60,356 nt of DNA from Sphingomonas sp. PAMC 26605 (GTDB lineage Bacteria; Pseudomonadota; Alphaproteobacteria; Sphingomonadales; Sphingomonadaceae): NCBI RefSeq assembly GCF_000241485.1, contig NZ_JH584241.1, forward strand, positions 1,487,424 to 1,547,779, read 5' to 3'. The translations under genes and the position numbers were made by a program. Every line of letters starts with the position of its first letter. Positions within the stretch are counted from its first letter, which is position 1. Positions 7,877 to 18,957 of this stretch are shown here, piece by piece. The notes beneath the pieces were generated by a model. That model did not search any database. It was given only the letters and a program-made list of their open reading frames with translations, and was not told the origin of the DNA.

Positions 7877-8761
7877 ATGCCTTTCAATCCACTTTCCATT
7901 CTGAACGGGGCGGTCGATGCGACTGGCGCTGGCGGTGCGATCCGCAACGCCATCGCCAATGCCAGTCAGAAGACCGGCATCGATTTCAACTATCTGCTGG
8001 GGCAGGCCAAGCTCGAGAGCGGGCTCAACGCCAACGCCAAGGCGGGCACGTCGAGTGCGGCCGGGCTGTATCAGTTCGTCGACCAGAGCTGGTTGCGTGT
8101 CGTCAAGGCGCATGGCGCGGAGAATGGCCTCGCCTGGGCGGCGAATGCCATTTCGACCGGCGCGAATGGCCGCGCGACCGTCGCCGACCCGATCATGAAG
8201 CGTGCGATCCTCGCGCTGCGCAACGATCCGTCGGCCGCGTCGCTGATGGCCGCCGAGCATGCCAGCGACAATAAGGACGCGCTCGAAAGCGCGACCGGCC
8301 GCACCGCGACCGGCACCGACCTCTATATCGCGCATTTCCTTGGGCTGGGCGGCGCAAGGTCGTTCCTGACCGCGATGCAGGCCAATCCCGATAAGAGCGG
8401 CGCGGCGATGTTCCCCGCTGCCGCACGCGCCAATCGCGGCGTGTTCTTCAACGGCGACGGCAGCGCGCGCTCGCTGTCGGCGATTTACAGCCGCTTCGCC
8501 GCCAAGCTCGATCAGAGCGCGGAAGGGGCGAGCGCGCCGGCGACTTCGGGGCTGGCCGCGACGCGGCTCGGGCAATGGGGCGCCGACGTCATTCCCGGCA
8601 ATGCCGAGGACTCGACGTCGGATGCCGCGATGTGGGCGCAATCGACGCTCCAGCGGCTGAACGGCACGAGCGCCACGCAAATGGCGTCGAACAGCCTGTT
8701 GCGACCGACCCCGGCGAACGCGCGGCTGGCCTATATGATGCTCGCGCAGATGGGGGCGTAA
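7877..8761 (+). CDS. Flagellum-associated lytic transglycosylase (SLT fold)
   Basis: Probable peptidoglycan-cleaving enzyme that opens the wall for the rod. The 294-residue protein has an SLT-type catalytic segment near residues 30-75: LGQAKLESGLNANAK, where the Glu is the likely catalytic acid, then SSAAGLYQFVDQSWL. In many alphaproteobacteria FlgJ lacks a muramidase domain and a separate SltF-type enzyme does this job, which fits the location. There is no obvious Sec signal peptide, so export through the flagellar secretion system is possible (inference). Confidence 0.82.
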   Translation: MPFNPLSILNGAVDATGAGGAIRNAIANASQKTGIDFNYLLGQAKLESGLNANAKAGTSSAAGLYQFVDQSWLRVVKAHGAENGLAWAANAISTGANGRATVADPIMKRAILALRNDPSAASLMAAEHASDNKDALESATGRTATGTDLYIAHFLGLGGARSFLTAMQANPDKSGAAMFPAAARANRGVFFNGDGSARSLSAIYSRFAAKLDQSAEGASAPATSGLAATRLGQWGADVIPGNAEDSTSDAAMWAQSTLQRLNGTSATQMASNSLLRPTPANARLAYMMLAQMGA

Positions 8762-8764
8762 GAC

Positions 8765-10861
8765 GTGGCGCTTGCTCTAACAGCCCCCGCCGGCAAGCCG
8801 GGCGGGATCCTGCCGCTGCTGCGCTCGGCAGCGCTTCCGGTCGCGATCCTGTTGCTGGTCGTGCTGATGGTCGTGCCGATCCCGGCGGCGATGCTCGACG
8901 TGTTCTTCATCATGAACATCACGATCAGCCTCGCCGTGCTGATGGTCAGCCTCAACGCGCAGAAGCCGCTCGATTTCTCGGCCTTTCCGACGGTGCTGCT
9001 ATTCGCGACGCTGTTCCGCCTCAGCCTCAACGTCGCATCGACCCGCGTCGTGCTGGTCCACGGCCATGAGGGCGAGAGCGCCGCCGGCCATGTGATCGAG
9101 GCGTTCGGCACCTTCCTGATCGGCGGCGACTATGTCGTCGGCCTGTTCGTCTTCGCGATCCTCGTGATCATCAACATGATCGTCGTCACCAAGGGCGCGG
9201 GCCGCGTGTCCGAAGTGTCGGCGCGTTTCACGCTCGATGCGTTGCCCGGCAAGCAGATGGCGATCGACGCCGATCTCAACGCCGGCCTGATCACCCCCGA
9301 CGAAGCCAAGCTGCGCCGCGTCGAAGTCGCGACCGAGGCCGATTTCTACGGCTCGATGGACGGTTCGTCGAAGTTCGTGAAGGGCGACGCGGTCGCCGGC
9401 CTGCTCATCCTCGCCGCCAATATCGTCGGTGGGTTGATCCTGGGGCCGGTCAGCCACGGCATGACGATCGCGGCGGCGGCGCACAATTACGTGCTGCTCG
9501 CGATCGGCGATGCGCTCGTCGCGCAGATCCCGTCGCTGATGCTGTCGATCGCCGCAGCCGCGATCGTCACCCGCGTCCAGTCGACGATGGATCTTGCCGG
9601 CCAGATCGGCAGCCAGTTCGGCTCGGCGCGGACCTGGACCCCGGTCGCGATCATTCTCGGCCTGCTCGGCGTGATGCCGGGGATGCCGCACCTCATCATC
9701 CTGCCCGCAGCGGGCCTCGCCGGCTTCGCCGCATGGAAGATGCGTCAGGCCGCGCGCCGCCCCGCGCCGGTCGAGACCGCGCCGGCCGAGCCGATCGACT
9801 ATTCGAAGATCGGCTGGGACGAAGTCGCCGATACGATGCAGGTCAATCTCGACATCGGCTATGGGCTGGTGCCGCTGGTCGACGAGCGTCGCGGTGCGCC
9901 GTTGATGGGGCGGATCACCGGCGTGCGGCGCCAGCTGTCGAAGGACATGGGCTTCGTCATCCCGCAGGTGCGCGTGCGCGACGACATCAACCTCGCGCCG
10001 TTCGCCTATCGCATCATCGTCGGCGGCGTCGTCGTCGGCGAGGACAGCGTGTCGCCCGACGAGATGCTCGCGCTCGATACCGGACAGGCGGTCGGCGGGC
10101 TGATGGGCAAGCGCGCCAAGGACCCGACCTTCGGGCTCGACGCGGTGTGGATCGCGCCGAGCGACGCCGATGCGGCGACGGGCGCGGGCTATCTCGTGGT
10201 CGATCCCGGCACGGTGATGGCGACGCACCTCAACCACCAGCTCGGCACGCATGCCTCCGAACTGCTCGGCCCCGACGAAGTCCAGGCGTTGCTCGACGGG
10301 CTCAAGGAACGCGCGGCGAACCTCGTCGCGTCGCTCTCGCCCAACCCGCTGCCGCTCACCACGCTGACCCAGGTGCTGCGCGGGTTGCTGGCGGAGAACG
10401 TGCCGCTCAAGGAATTCCGCCGGATTGCGGCCGCGATCGCGGTGGCTGCGCAGAAGACGCTCGACGCCGACGAGATCATCGAGCTGATCCGCCCGGCGCT
10501 CGGCGGGCTGATCATCGGCAAGCTGTGCGGCGTGCGCGAGCCGCTGCGCGTGATGACGCTCGAGGGGCAGCTCGAGGGGCTGCTCGGCCAGGCGATGCGC
10601 AGCGATCCGTCGAAGCGCCACACGATCGAGCCCGATCTCGGCCGCCGCATCGTCGACGCGCTGCAGAACGCCGCGCAGCCGCTGATCAACGAGGCCAAGC
10701 CGTTCGCGCTCGTCGTCCAGCCCGCGATCCGCGTCGCGATCCGCAAACTCGTCAGGACTTGCCTGCCCGATATCCCGGTGATGAGCTTCTTCGAAGTGCC
10801 CGAGGACAAATCGGTCGAAGTCGTCGCCGTGATCGGCGCAGCCGGAGCGCTCCCAGCATGA
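8765..10861 (+). CDS. flhA: Flagellar export gate protein FlhA
   Basis: FlhA is the large gate protein of the flagellar type III export apparatus. The 698-residue product has about eight N-terminal membrane helices, the FHIPEP-family loop (EVSARFTLDALPGKQMAIDADLNAG, split here by the reader at residues 155-180) and a soluble C-terminal half that docks export chaperones. Start is GTG at 8765, three bases after the previous stop; no ATG is nearby. It overlaps fliA by 4 bases. Confidence 0.97.
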   Translation: MALALTAPAGKPGGILPLLRSAALPVAILLLVVLMVVPIPAAMLDVFFIMNITISLAVLMVSLNAQKPLDFSAFPTVLLFATLFRLSLNVASTRVVLVHGHEGESAAGHVIEAFGTFLIGGDYVVGLFVFAILVIINMIVVTKGAGRVSEVSARFTLDALPGKQMAIDADLNAGLITPDEAKLRRVEVATEADFYGSMDGSSKFVKGDAVAGLLILAANIVGGLILGPVSHGMTIAAAAHNYVLLAIGDALVAQIPSLMLSIAAAAIVTRVQSTMDLAGQIGSQFGSARTWTPVAIILGLLGVMPGMPHLIILPAAGLAGFAAWKMRQAARRPAPVETAPAEPIDYSKIGWDEVADTMQVNLDIGYGLVPLVDERRGAPLMGRITGVRRQLSKDMGFVIPQVRVRDDINLAPFAYRIIVGGVVVGEDSVSPDEMLALDTGQAVGGLMGKRAKDPTFGLDAVWIAPSDADAATGAGYLVVDPGTVMATHLNHQLGTHASELLGPDEVQALLDGLKERAANLVASLSPNPLPLTTLTQVLRGLLAENVPLKEFRRIAAAIAVAAQKTLDADEIIELIRPALGGLIIGKLCGVREPLRVMTLEGQLEGLLGQAMRSDPSKRHTIEPDLGRRIVDALQNAAQPLINEAKPFALVVQPAIRVAIRKLVRTCLPDIPVMSFFEVPEDKSVEVVAVIGAAGALPA

Positions 10862-11601
10862 CCGCACAGCCCAACCCCGCGCTTTTTGCCGACGCGCAGC
10901 CGCTGGTCTATGGCCGCACCGCCGCGCCTGATCTCAACGTGCTGGCGCGCAAGCATCTGCCGCTCGTGCGGCGTATCGCGCGGCATATCCATGGCAGCAT
11001 GTCGTCGGTGGTCGAGGTCGAGGATCTTGTCCAGATTGGCATGGTCGCCTTGGTCGAGGCCGCGGCCGCGTTCGAGGAACGCGGGCAAGTGACCTTCGAA
11101 CAATATCTCGCGACGCGCGTGCGTGGTTCGATGATCGACGCGCTGCGGCGGAGCGCGACGATCACACGCGGCGCGATGCAAAGGAAACGCCTTTATGCCG
11201 AGACCGTCGCTGTGTTGACGACAGAACTCGGCCATGCGCCCGATGCGGCTTTGGTCGCCGCCAGGATTGGGGTTACGCCCGAAAAGCTCCGGCTCGACTA
11301 CGCCAATGCCCAGCCGGTCCGGATGGAGCCGATCGATGATGTCTATTCGGACGAAGGCCCGTGGTTTGCGAGCGAGGAGCCAGACGCGTTCGAACACCTC
11401 TCCGACGAGCAGGAGCGCGACACGCTGATCGCGGCGATCGCGAGCCTGCCCGAACGCGAGGCGCTGGTTATCCAGCTCTATTATGTCGAGGAGTTCAACC
11501 TCGAGGAGATCGGCTCGGTGATCGGCGTCGGCGCGGCGCGGGTGTGCCAGATCAAGGCGTCTGCCCACGCCCGGCTCAAGAAGGCGATGCTGCGCCGCTA
11601 G
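10858..11601 (+). CDS. fliA: RNA polymerase sigma-28 factor FliA
   Basis: FliA directs late flagellar transcription and is inhibited by FlgM. The 247-residue protein has sigma-70 region 2 (LPLVRRIARHIHG, then VEVEDLVQIGMVALVEAA), region 3 and a C-terminal region 4 helix-turn-helix (NLEEIGSVIGVGAARVCQIKA, about residues 214-234). ATG at 10858 overlaps the flhA stop. The stop codon overlaps the convergent symporter stop, so the two transcripts collide with no spacer. Confidence 0.95.
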   Translation: MTAQPNPALFADAQPLVYGRTAAPDLNVLARKHLPLVRRIARHIHGSMSSVVEVEDLVQIGMVALVEAAAAFEERGQVTFEQYLATRVRGSMIDALRRSATITRGAMQRKRLYAETVAVLTTELGHAPDAALVAARIGVTPEKLRLDYANAQPVRMEPIDDVYSDEGPWFASEEPDAFEHLSDEQERDTLIAAIASLPEREALVIQLYYVEEFNLEEIGSVIGVGAARVCQIKASAHARLKKAMLRR

Positions 11602-12881
11602 GCGGGATCGCGCAGCAGCGCATCGGCAGAACTTTCGGGCGCGGCATCGCTGCGCGCCGCGACGATGAGCGTCACCGCCAGATCGAAGATCACGTTGCCG
11701 AGCGTGCGGAACATGTCGGGGATCGTCTCGACCGCAACGAGCAGCCCGAGCGGCGCGACCGGCACGCCGAGCGTCACCGCGATCGGCGCGATCGCGCCGA
11801 TGAAGCTGACTTGCCCAGGCAGGCTCACCGACCCGAGCGAGGTCAGCATCGCGATCGCGGTCGCCGCGACCAGCGTCGCGAAGCTGATCGGGATGCCGAA
11901 CCAGCTCGCGACATAGATCGCCACCGCCAGGTTCATCGCCGGGCCGGTCGCGCGCAGCATCGCGACGCACAGCGGCAGGACGACGCCCGAGGTTGCGACG
12001 GGAACGCCGAACTCCTCGCTGCTGCGCAGCATCGCGGGCAGGCTGGCGAGCGAGGATTGCGTGCTGAGCGCGACCGCAAGCACCGGCGCGGCGCCGCGCA
12101 GGAAGCGCCCCAGCGCGATCCGCCCGCCGAGCACCGCGAGCGGCAGCGCGAACAGGCTGACCACCACGCCGACCGACGAGACGGTGACGATGTAATGGAC
12201 CAGCGCGCCGACCGCTGCCGTGCCGGTCTTCGCGGCGACGGTCAGCGCGAGCGCGAACACGCCGATCGGTGCGATCCAGATGATCCAGCCGATCATGACG
12301 AGCATCGTGTCGCGGATCGCGGAGAAGAAGCCGATGAGCTGATCGCGGCCGCGCGGATCGATCCGGGTGAGCGCGAAGGCGAAGAGCAAGGCGAACAGGA
12401 TCAGCGAGAGGAAGGCGCCGTTGGTCGCCGCGGCGACGATATTGTTGGGCACGATCCCGGCGAGAAAAGCGCCGAGCGGCGGGACGTCTCCGGCGGGCGC
12501 GGCCCCTGCCAGCGCGTGCCGCAGCGCGACGGCCGAGGCGGCCGGCATCGGCACGAGGCGGAGGAACAGCGGAGTGAGCACGGCCGCAGCGACCGCGCTC
12601 GCCGTCATCACCGCGAGGATCAGCACGATCGAGCGCGCCGCGATCCGGCCGCTGCGCGCCGCCTCGGCGGTGCTGGCGATGCCGGTGACGAGCAGTGAAA
12701 AGACCAAGGGAATCACGGTCATCTGCAGCCCGTTGATCCAGGCGGTGCCGATCGGTTGCGTCACGGCGACGGTACCCGGCACCGCCGCGGGCAGCCAGTG
12801 CGCCAGCACCACGCCGAGCAGCAGCCCTGCGACGAGCGACAGCAAAATCCGGGTCGATGGGGTATTCAGCTTGGCCGACAT
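11598..12881 (-). CDS. Cation:dicarboxylate/amino-acid symporter (DAACS family)
   Basis: Probable Na+ or H+ coupled uptake of a dicarboxylate or amino acid. The 427-residue protein is hydrophobic throughout, with about eight helices. The re-entrant loop ATQSSLASLPAM (about residue 265) is the family's serine-rich substrate motif. The later loop reads LPLCVAMLRATGPAMNLAVA in place of the usual NxDG-containing sequence of DctA/GltP, so substrate and coupling ion are uncertain. Transcribed alone, divergent from glmM. Confidence 0.8.
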   Translation of the reverse strand: MSAKLNTPSTRILLSLVAGLLLGVVLAHWLPAAVPGTVAVTQPIGTAWINGLQMTVIPLVFSLLVTGIASTAEAARSGRIAARSIVLILAVMTASAVAAAVLTPLFLRLVPMPAASAVALRHALAGAAPAGDVPPLGAFLAGIVPNNIVAAATNGAFLSLILFALLFAFALTRIDPRGRDQLIGFFSAIRDTMLVMIGWIIWIAPIGVFALALTVAAKTGTAAVGALVHYIVTVSSVGVVVSLFALPLAVLGGRIALGRFLRGAAPVLAVALSTQSSLASLPAMLRSSEEFGVPVATSGVVLPLCVAMLRATGPAMNLAVAIYVASWFGIPISFATLVAATAIAMLTSLGSVSLPGQVSFIGAIAPIAVTLGVPVAPLGLLVAVETIPDMFRTLGNVIFDLAVTLIVAARSDAAPESSADALLRDPA

Positions 12882-12956
12882 GCTCGCCCTTATGATTGCG
12901 GAACGCTATTGAACGCACCAGAAGAAGATCCGGCATAACCGAATGGATGCGCGCGT

Positions 12957-14297
12957 ATGGCAAGAAAATATTTCGGCACCGATGGGATCCGCGGGCTGAC
13001 CAACAAAAACCCGATGACCGCGGCGATGGCGATGAAGGTCGGCATGGCGGCGGGCGCGCACTTCCGGCGCGGCGATCACCGCCACCGCGTCGTGATCGGC
13101 AAGGATACGCGGCTGTCGGGCTATATGCTCGAATCGGCGATGGTCGCTGGGTTCACTTCGGTCGGGATGGACGTGGTGCTGCTCGGGCCGATGCCGACCC
13201 CGGCCGTCGCGATGCTGACGCAGTCGATGCGCGCCGATCTCGGCGTGATGATCTCGGCGAGCCACAACCCCTATTTCGACAATGGCATCAAGCTGTTCGG
13301 GCCCGACGGCTACAAATTGTCCGACGCCGACGAGCTGGCGATCGAGGCGCTGATCGAGGGCGACATCGAGCTCTCGCCCGCGCCCGAGATCGGGCGCGCT
13401 CGCCGTGTCGACGATGCGCAGGGGCGCTATATCCATTTCGCCAAGTCGACCTTTCCCGAGAATATGCGGCTCGACGGGATGAAGATCGTCGTCGATTGCG
13501 CCAATGGCGCGGCGTACCGTGTCGCGCCGACCGCGCTGTGGGAGCTGGGTGCCGAAGTCGTCGCTATCGGCGTCACCCCCAATGGCAAGAACATCAATGA
13601 CGGGGTCGGCTCGACCGCGCCGACGCTGCTGTGCGAAACCGTCGTCGCTTCGGGCGCGCATCTGGGTATCGCGCTCGACGGCGACGCCGACCGGCTGATC
13701 GTGGTCGACGAGAAGGGCCATGTCGTCGATGGCGACCAGTTGATGGCGACGATCGCGAGCGGTTGGGCGCGCAGCGGGCGGTTGAAGAATGGCGGGCTGG
13801 TCGCGACGGTGATGTCGAACCTCGGGCTCGAGCGGCATCTCGCGGCGCAGGGGATCGGGCTGGTGCGGACCAGCGTCGGCGATCGCCACGTGCTCGAGGC
13901 GATGCGCGCGCAGGGGTATAATGTCGGCGGCGAGCAGTCGGGGCACATCATCCTGTCGGATTATGCGACGACGGGCGACGGCTTGGTGGCGGCGCTGCAG
14001 ATCCTGGCCGAGCTTGCCTGGGCGGGTGCGCCAGCGAGCGAATTGCTCCATCGCTTCGAGCCGCTGCCGCAATTGCTCAAGAACGTGCGCTTCGCCGGCG
14101 GCAAGCCGCTCGAGGATGAGGCGGTGAAGGCGGTGATCGCCGGGGCCGAGGTCGAATTGAAGGGCAGGGGGCGGCTGGTGATCCGGCCGTCTGGCACCGA
14201 GCCGGTGATCCGCGTGATGGCCGAGGGCGACGACCCCGCGCAGGTCGAGGCGGTGGTGGATCGCATCTGCGACGCGGTGCGGGTGGCGGCGGGGTGA
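12957..14297 (+). CDS. glmM: Phosphoglucosamine mutase
   Basis: GlmM converts glucosamine-6-phosphate to glucosamine-1-phosphate for UDP-GlcNAc synthesis. The 446-residue protein has [13 protein letters not shown] at its start, the phosphoserine loop [19 protein letters not shown] (about residues 96-114), the metal loop [12 protein letters not shown] (about 239-250) and the phosphate-binding loop [12 protein letters not shown] near the C-terminus. These are the diagnostic GlmM/PGM motifs in order. A stand-alone housekeeping gene. Confidence 0.97.
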   Translation: MARKYFGTDGIRGLTNKNPMTAAMAMKVGMAAGAHFRRGDHRHRVVIGKDTRLSGYMLESAMVAGFTSVGMDVVLLGPMPTPAVAMLTQSMRADLGVMISASHNPYFDNGIKLFGPDGYKLSDADELAIEALIEGDIELSPAPEIGRARRVDDAQGRYIHFAKSTFPENMRLDGMKIVVDCANGAAYRVAPTALWELGAEVVAIGVTPNGKNINDGVGSTAPTLLCETVVASGAHLGIALDGDADRLIVVDEKGHVVDGDQLMATIASGWARSGRLKNGGLVATVMSNLGLERHLAAQGIGLVRTSVGDRHVLEAMRAQGYNVGGEQSGHIILSDYATTGDGLVAALQILAELAWAGAPASELLHRFEPLPQLLKNVRFAGGKPLEDEAVKAVIAGAEVELKGRGRLVIRPSGTEPVIRVMAEGDDPAQVEAVVDRICDAVRVAAG

Positions 14298-14316
14298 TTC
14301 TTGCCGCTGCTTCTTC

Positions 14317-14430
14317 TTGCTCCCCTCCCGCTTGCGGGAGGGGCCGGGGGGAGGGCAGTGCGACAAGCGATGCTGCCTCGATTACAGGACAGCCCCTCCC
14401 CTAGCCCCTCCCGCAAGCGGGAGGGGGATA
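14317..14430. repeat. Inverted palindromic repeat pair downstream of glmM
   Basis: Two inverted units, about 14317-14356 and 14392-14430, share the palindromic core CCCTCCCGCTTGCGGGAGGG followed by a G-rich arm. Each unit alone can form a 9-base-pair hairpin, and the pair can form a long stem. It may act as a terminator for glmM, but the family resembles mobile intergenic palindromes, not a classic terminator, since no T-run follows. Confidence 0.85.
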
Positions 14431-14465
14431 AGGCAGAAGATGCGGAGGGGAATAAGGAAACGCCC

Positions 14466-14696
14466 ATGCTCGAAATGCGCCCCGATTGCGAACGCTGCGG
14501 CACCGATCTCCCCGCCGACGAGGCCGGCGCCTTCATCTGCTCGTTCGAATGCACCTTCTGCGCGGAATGCGCCGACCGGCTCGATGATCGTTGCCCCAAT
14601 TGCGGCGGCGAGCTGATGGACCGCCCGGCGCGGGTCGACGATCTGCTGGCGCGGCATCCTGCCTCGACCGTGCGGCGCTTCAAGCGGCCACAGTGA
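14466..14696 (+). CDS. DUF1272 small cysteine-rich protein
   Basis: A 76-residue protein of unknown function with the DUF1272 pattern: [12 protein letters not shown] (residues 5-16), [14 protein letters not shown] (about 23-36) and [14 protein letters not shown] (about 43-56). The paired cysteines suggest one or two zinc sites. Its stop codon overlaps the thiD start (GTGA), so it is probably co-translated with thiD, although no link to thiamine synthesis is known to me. Confidence 0.85.
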   Translation: MLEMRPDCERCGTDLPADEAGAFICSFECTFCAECADRLDDRCPNCGGELMDRPARVDDLLARHPASTVRRFKRPQ

Positions 14697-15553
14697 GCAT
14701 CACATCGCGCATCCTGATCATCGCCGGCTCGGATTCGGGCGGCGGCGCGGGGATCCAGGCCGACATCAAGACGGTTACGATGCTCGGCGGCCACGCGATG
14801 ACCGCGATCACTGCGATTACTGCGCAGAATACGCTCGGCGTGCAGGCGGTGATGCCGGTTCCGGTGGAGATGGTGCTCTCGCAGATCGATGCGTGCCTGT
14901 CGGACATCGGCGTCGATGCGGTGAAGATCGGGATGCTGGGATCGGCGGCGACCGCGCACGGCGTGGCGGATGTGCTCGAGACGCTCGCGGTGCCGATCGT
15001 GTTCGATCCGGTAATGGTCGCGACGAGCGGCGCGGTGCTGGCGGATGCCGATACGGTCGCGGCGTTCGCGCGGCTGATGCGGATCGCCACCGTGACGACG
15101 CCGAACCTGCCCGAACTCCGGGCGCTCGAACACTCTCTCGCCCGGCGGGAGAGGGGGGCAGCCGCGCAGCCGCGGAAGGGTAAGGGCGACGCGGACGCCC
15201 GGCCTGTGGACGACCCCGACCCTTTCGGCACTTTCCCTCTGCCGTTGGGAGAGGGACATTTGCTGATCAAAGGCGGGCACGGCGAGGGCGATGCGATTAT
15301 CGATCGCTTGATCGGACCGGCGGGCGAAATTGCCTCCTGGTCCGCCGCGCGGATCGAGACGACCAGCACGCACGGGACGGGCTGCACGCTCGCCTCGGCG
15401 ATCGCGACCTTCCTAGCGCAGGGGCGCTCGCTCGAAGCTTCGGTCGCGGGGGCTCGCCAGTTCGTACGGGCAGCGCTGCGGGCGGCGCCGGGGCTGGGCG
15501 GGGGGCATGGGCCGATGGGGCAGCAACACGTGCGGGCTGGCGACATCTCCTAA
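14693..15553 (+). CDS. thiD: Hydroxymethylpyrimidine (phospho)kinase ThiD
   Basis: ThiD phosphorylates HMP and HMP-phosphate in thiamine synthesis. The product (286 residues, GTG start at 14693) has the N-terminal [18 protein letters not shown] motif (about 8-25), a TPNLPEL motif, a [12 protein letters not shown] segment and the catalytic loop [14 protein letters not shown]. Between NLPEL and KGGH the protein carries an Arg/Gly/Pro-rich stretch encoded by a palindromic repeat, making this surface segment longer than in typical ThiD (about 265 residues). The reading frame stays open, so the enzyme may still work. Confidence 0.92.
   Translation: MSITSRILIIAGSDSGGGAGIQADIKTVTMLGGHAMTAITAITAQNTLGVQAVMPVPVEMVLSQIDACLSDIGVDAVKIGMLGSAATAHGVADVLETLAVPIVFDPVMVATSGAVLADADTVAAFARLMRIATVTTPNLPELRALEHSLARRERGAAAQPRKGKGDADARPVDDPDPFGTFPLPLGEGHLLIKGGHGEGDAIIDRLIGPAGEIASWSAARIETTSTHGTGCTLASAIATFLAQGRSLEASVAGARQFVRAALRAAPGLGGGHGPMGQQHVRAGDIS
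15130..15260. repeat. Palindromic repeat inside the thiD reading frame
   Basis: Two inverted units flank this stretch: CTCTCGCCCGGCGGGAGAG near 15132-15152 and CCCTCTGCCGTTGGGAGAGG near 15235-15255. The layout, two palindromes with a variable spacer, matches the intergenic repeats seen elsewhere in the window. It encodes about 40 residues in frame in thiD, between two conserved motifs. Confidence 0.75.
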
Positions 15554-15579
15554 ATCGCGTTCGCGCGGGCGCTTGGGGC

Positions 15580-15790
15580 ACGGAGGGAGAAGAAGGTTTT
15601 GTTCGCGCGGAGGCGCGGAGGACGCGGAGGGGGCGCGCTCGCTGCAGCGTATCCCGACCTGCGAAGCGGGCTGCAAAAGGCGCTTGCGCGGTCCTTGTGA
15701 ACTCTCTCTCTCTCTCTGTCTCCGCGTCCTCTGCGCCTCTGCGCGAACCAAATCTTCTTCTCCTCCGCGTCTCCGCGTCTCCGCGCGAAA
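15580..15790. repeat. Long imperfect inverted repeat, thiD-rnhB intergenic region
   Basis: The 333-base gap between thiD and rnhB holds an inverted repeat with arms of about 43 bases (around 15586-15628 and 15719-15762). They are built from GCGGAGG-like units and GAAGAAG/CTTCTTC ends, with only a few mismatches. A further GCGTCTCC direct repeat follows near 15767-15786, and a CT-dinucleotide run lies near 15702-15718. I see no gene in this gap. Confidence 0.8.
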
Positions 15791-15886
15791 TCATCCTCTT
15801 GAACGACGCCGCCCCGCCCGATCGCCGCTGCAGTCCGTCGCGACCCATCTGGCAAGTCGGCGCGCGATCCGGCATGGCTCGACCCG

Positions 15887-16510
15887 ATGCCTAGCCTCAA
15901 ACACGAAAAGCTCTGCCTGGCGCCCGTAGCAGGCGTGGATGAAGCGGGCCGCGGTCCGCTCGCCGGCCCAGTCGTCGCCGCCGCCGTGATCCTGCCCGCG
16001 AAGGGCGTTCCGCGCGGTATCAAGGATTCGAAGACGCTCCCGCCGCTTGAGCGAGAGCGGCTGCACGACCGGTTGCGGGCGTGTGCGATCGTCGGGATCG
16101 GGATCGTCGAGGCGGACGAGATCGACACGCTCAACATCTATTGGGCAACGATGAAGGCGATGACGCTCGCGGTCGAAGCGCTCGGCTGCGCGCCGGGGCA
16201 TGTCCTGGTCGACGGCAACCGGCTCCCCAAATGGGGCTTCGCCGCGACGCCGATCGTCAAGGGCGATGCGATCAGCCTGTCGATCGCCGCTGCTTCGATC
16301 ATCGCCAAGCATACCCGCGACACGATCATGCTCGCGCATGCCGAGGCGCATCCGCATTACGGATGGCATAGCAATCAGGGCTATGGCGCGCCCGATCACC
16401 TCCGCGCGTTGCGCGAACATGGGCCGTGCGCGCTCCATCGGCGCAGTTTTCGCCCCGTTGCCGAAGCTTATTTGGTGAACGAGTCTTCGCAGCCACACAC
16501 CAGCGCTTGA
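15887..16510 (+). CDS. rnhB: Ribonuclease HII
   Basis: RNase HII removes ribonucleotides and RNA from RNA-DNA hybrids. The 207-residue protein has the signature GVDEAGRGPLAGPVVAAAV (about residues 16-34) with the catalytic Asp-Glu pair, KDSKTLPPLERE, VDGNRLP with a third acidic residue, and the ASIIAKHTRD segment. All are canonical. The ATG at 15887 is the first good start after the repeat region. It stands directly upstream of ccrM, as in other alphaproteobacteria. Confidence 0.95.
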   Translation: MPSLKHEKLCLAPVAGVDEAGRGPLAGPVVAAAVILPAKGVPRGIKDSKTLPPLERERLHDRLRACAIVGIGIVEADEIDTLNIYWATMKAMTLAVEALGCAPGHVLVDGNRLPKWGFAATPIVKGDAISLSIAAASIIAKHTRDTIMLAHAEAHPHYGWHSNQGYGAPDHLRALREHGPCALHRRSFRPVAEAYLVNESSQPHTSA

Positions 16511-16527
16511 GCCTGTGGATAAGTCGG

Positions 16528-17792
<1,265 letters not shown>

Positions 17793-17794
17793 GC

Positions 17795-17885
17795 GTCACC
17801 CCGGCGGAGGCCGGGGCCGCCAGCCAGTTGTGCGCGACAGAGGTTTCGCGTCAAACGCAGCGGCCCCGGCCTCCGCCGGGGCGAC
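17795..17885. repeat. Inverted palindromic repeat pair between ccrM and folP
   Basis: Units 17795-17820 and 17860-17885 are inverted copies with one mismatch, each with the core CCCCGGCGGAGGCCGGGG. They are the same family as the pair at 5154-5259. The spacer is 39 bases. It fills nearly all of the 103-base ccrM-folP gap and may also work as a transcription barrier. Confidence 0.85.
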
Positions 17886-17895
17886 GGGATGATCC

Positions 17896-18957
17896 ATGAG
17901 CAGCCTTCACCTCCGCCCGATCCAGTTCGTCGATACGCCGATCGACCGCGACGGCGAGGTCGCGCGGTTGGCGGGCGGGATGCTGTGGTTCTCGGCCTAT
18001 GAGGTGATCGAAGACGGGCGGCGCCGCACCGTGCCGATCACCGCGCTCGATGCGCTGCTGAGCGATGAACGCGCCGCGCGACTCCATGCGGCGATCACGG
18101 CGCCCCGTGCGCCTTTGACGCTCGGCGAACGCACACTGCGCTTCGATCAACCGTCGGTGTGCGGCATCCTCAACGTCACGCCCGACAGCTTCTCCGATGG
18201 CGGCGCGCAGCATGACGATCCCGCAGCGGCGGCGAGCGCGGGTGTCGCGATGGCGGCGGCGGGGGCGGCGCTGATCGATATCGGCGGTGAATCGACGCGA
18301 CCGGGGGCGGCGACGGTGTGGGAAGGCGACGAGATCGCGCGCGTCGTTCCAGTCGTCGAACGGCTCGCGCGGGCGGGAACGCTGGTTTCGATCGACACGC
18401 GCAAGGCAGCGGTAATGGAGGCTGCGCTCGCGGCGGGCGCGGCGATCGTCAACGACGTCGCCGCGCTGCTATGGGACGATCGCGCGCTCGACGTGGTCGC
18501 CAAGGCCGGGTGTCCGGTCGTCCTGATGCATTCGCCGGACCCCATGAAAGGACCGCACGGCGGTACTGGCTATGGCGACGTCGTGCTCGATGTGTTCGAT
18601 TGGCTGGAGACGCGGATCGCGGCGGTTGTCGCGGGCGGGGTCGCGCGCGCGCGGATCATCGTCGATCCGGGGATCGGCTTCGGCAAATCGCTCGCCGACA
18701 ATCTGGCGCTGATGAACGGGTTGGCCATCTTTCACGGCCTGGGATGCCCGATCCTGCTGGGCGCGAGCCGCAAACGCATGATCGGTGCGCTGTCGAACGA
18801 GGCACCCGCGAGCGAGCGGCTCGGCGGGTCGATCGGGCTGGCGCTGACGGGGATCATGGCCGGCGCACAACTGCTGCGTGTTCATGACGTGCCTGAAACG
18901 GCTCAGGCGGTACGGGTATGGCGCGGTCTACGCGACCGCGCCTTGGTCGGGCGGTAG
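17896..18957 (+). CDS. folP: Dihydropteroate synthase
   Basis: FolP condenses p-aminobenzoate with dihydropterin diphosphate in folate synthesis and is the sulfonamide target. The 353-residue product has the DHPS motifs GILNVTPDSFSDGG (about residues 90-103), DIGGESTRPGA (about 132-142), SIDTRKAAV and DPGIGFGKS, then GASRKRMIG. It has an extra N-terminal region of about 85 residues before the TIM barrel, compared with the usual 280-residue enzyme. The role of that extension is unknown to me. Confidence 0.95.
   Translation: MSSLHLRPIQFVDTPIDRDGEVARLAGGMLWFSAYEVIEDGRRRTVPITALDALLSDERAARLHAAITAPRAPLTLGERTLRFDQPSVCGILNVTPDSFSDGGAQHDDPAAAASAGVAMAAAGAALIDIGGESTRPGAATVWEGDEIARVVPVVERLARAGTLVSIDTRKAAVMEAALAAGAAIVNDVAALLWDDRALDVVAKAGCPVVLMHSPDPMKGPHGGTGYGDVVLDVFDWLETRIAAVVAGGVARARIIVDPGIGFGKSLADNLALMNGLAIFHGLGCPILLGASRKRMIGALSNEAPASERLGGSIGLALTGIMAGAQLLRVHDVPETAQAVRVWRGLRDRALVGR

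Noticed and set aside
11590..11605. Terminator between fliA and the symporter
   Set aside because: The two stop codons overlap and no stem-loop is visible.
10189..12963. A 924-codon open frame on the minus strand across flhA, fliA and the symporter
   Set aside because: It is antisense to clear genes, Arg/Ala/Asp-rich and without motifs; typical of high-GC codon bias.
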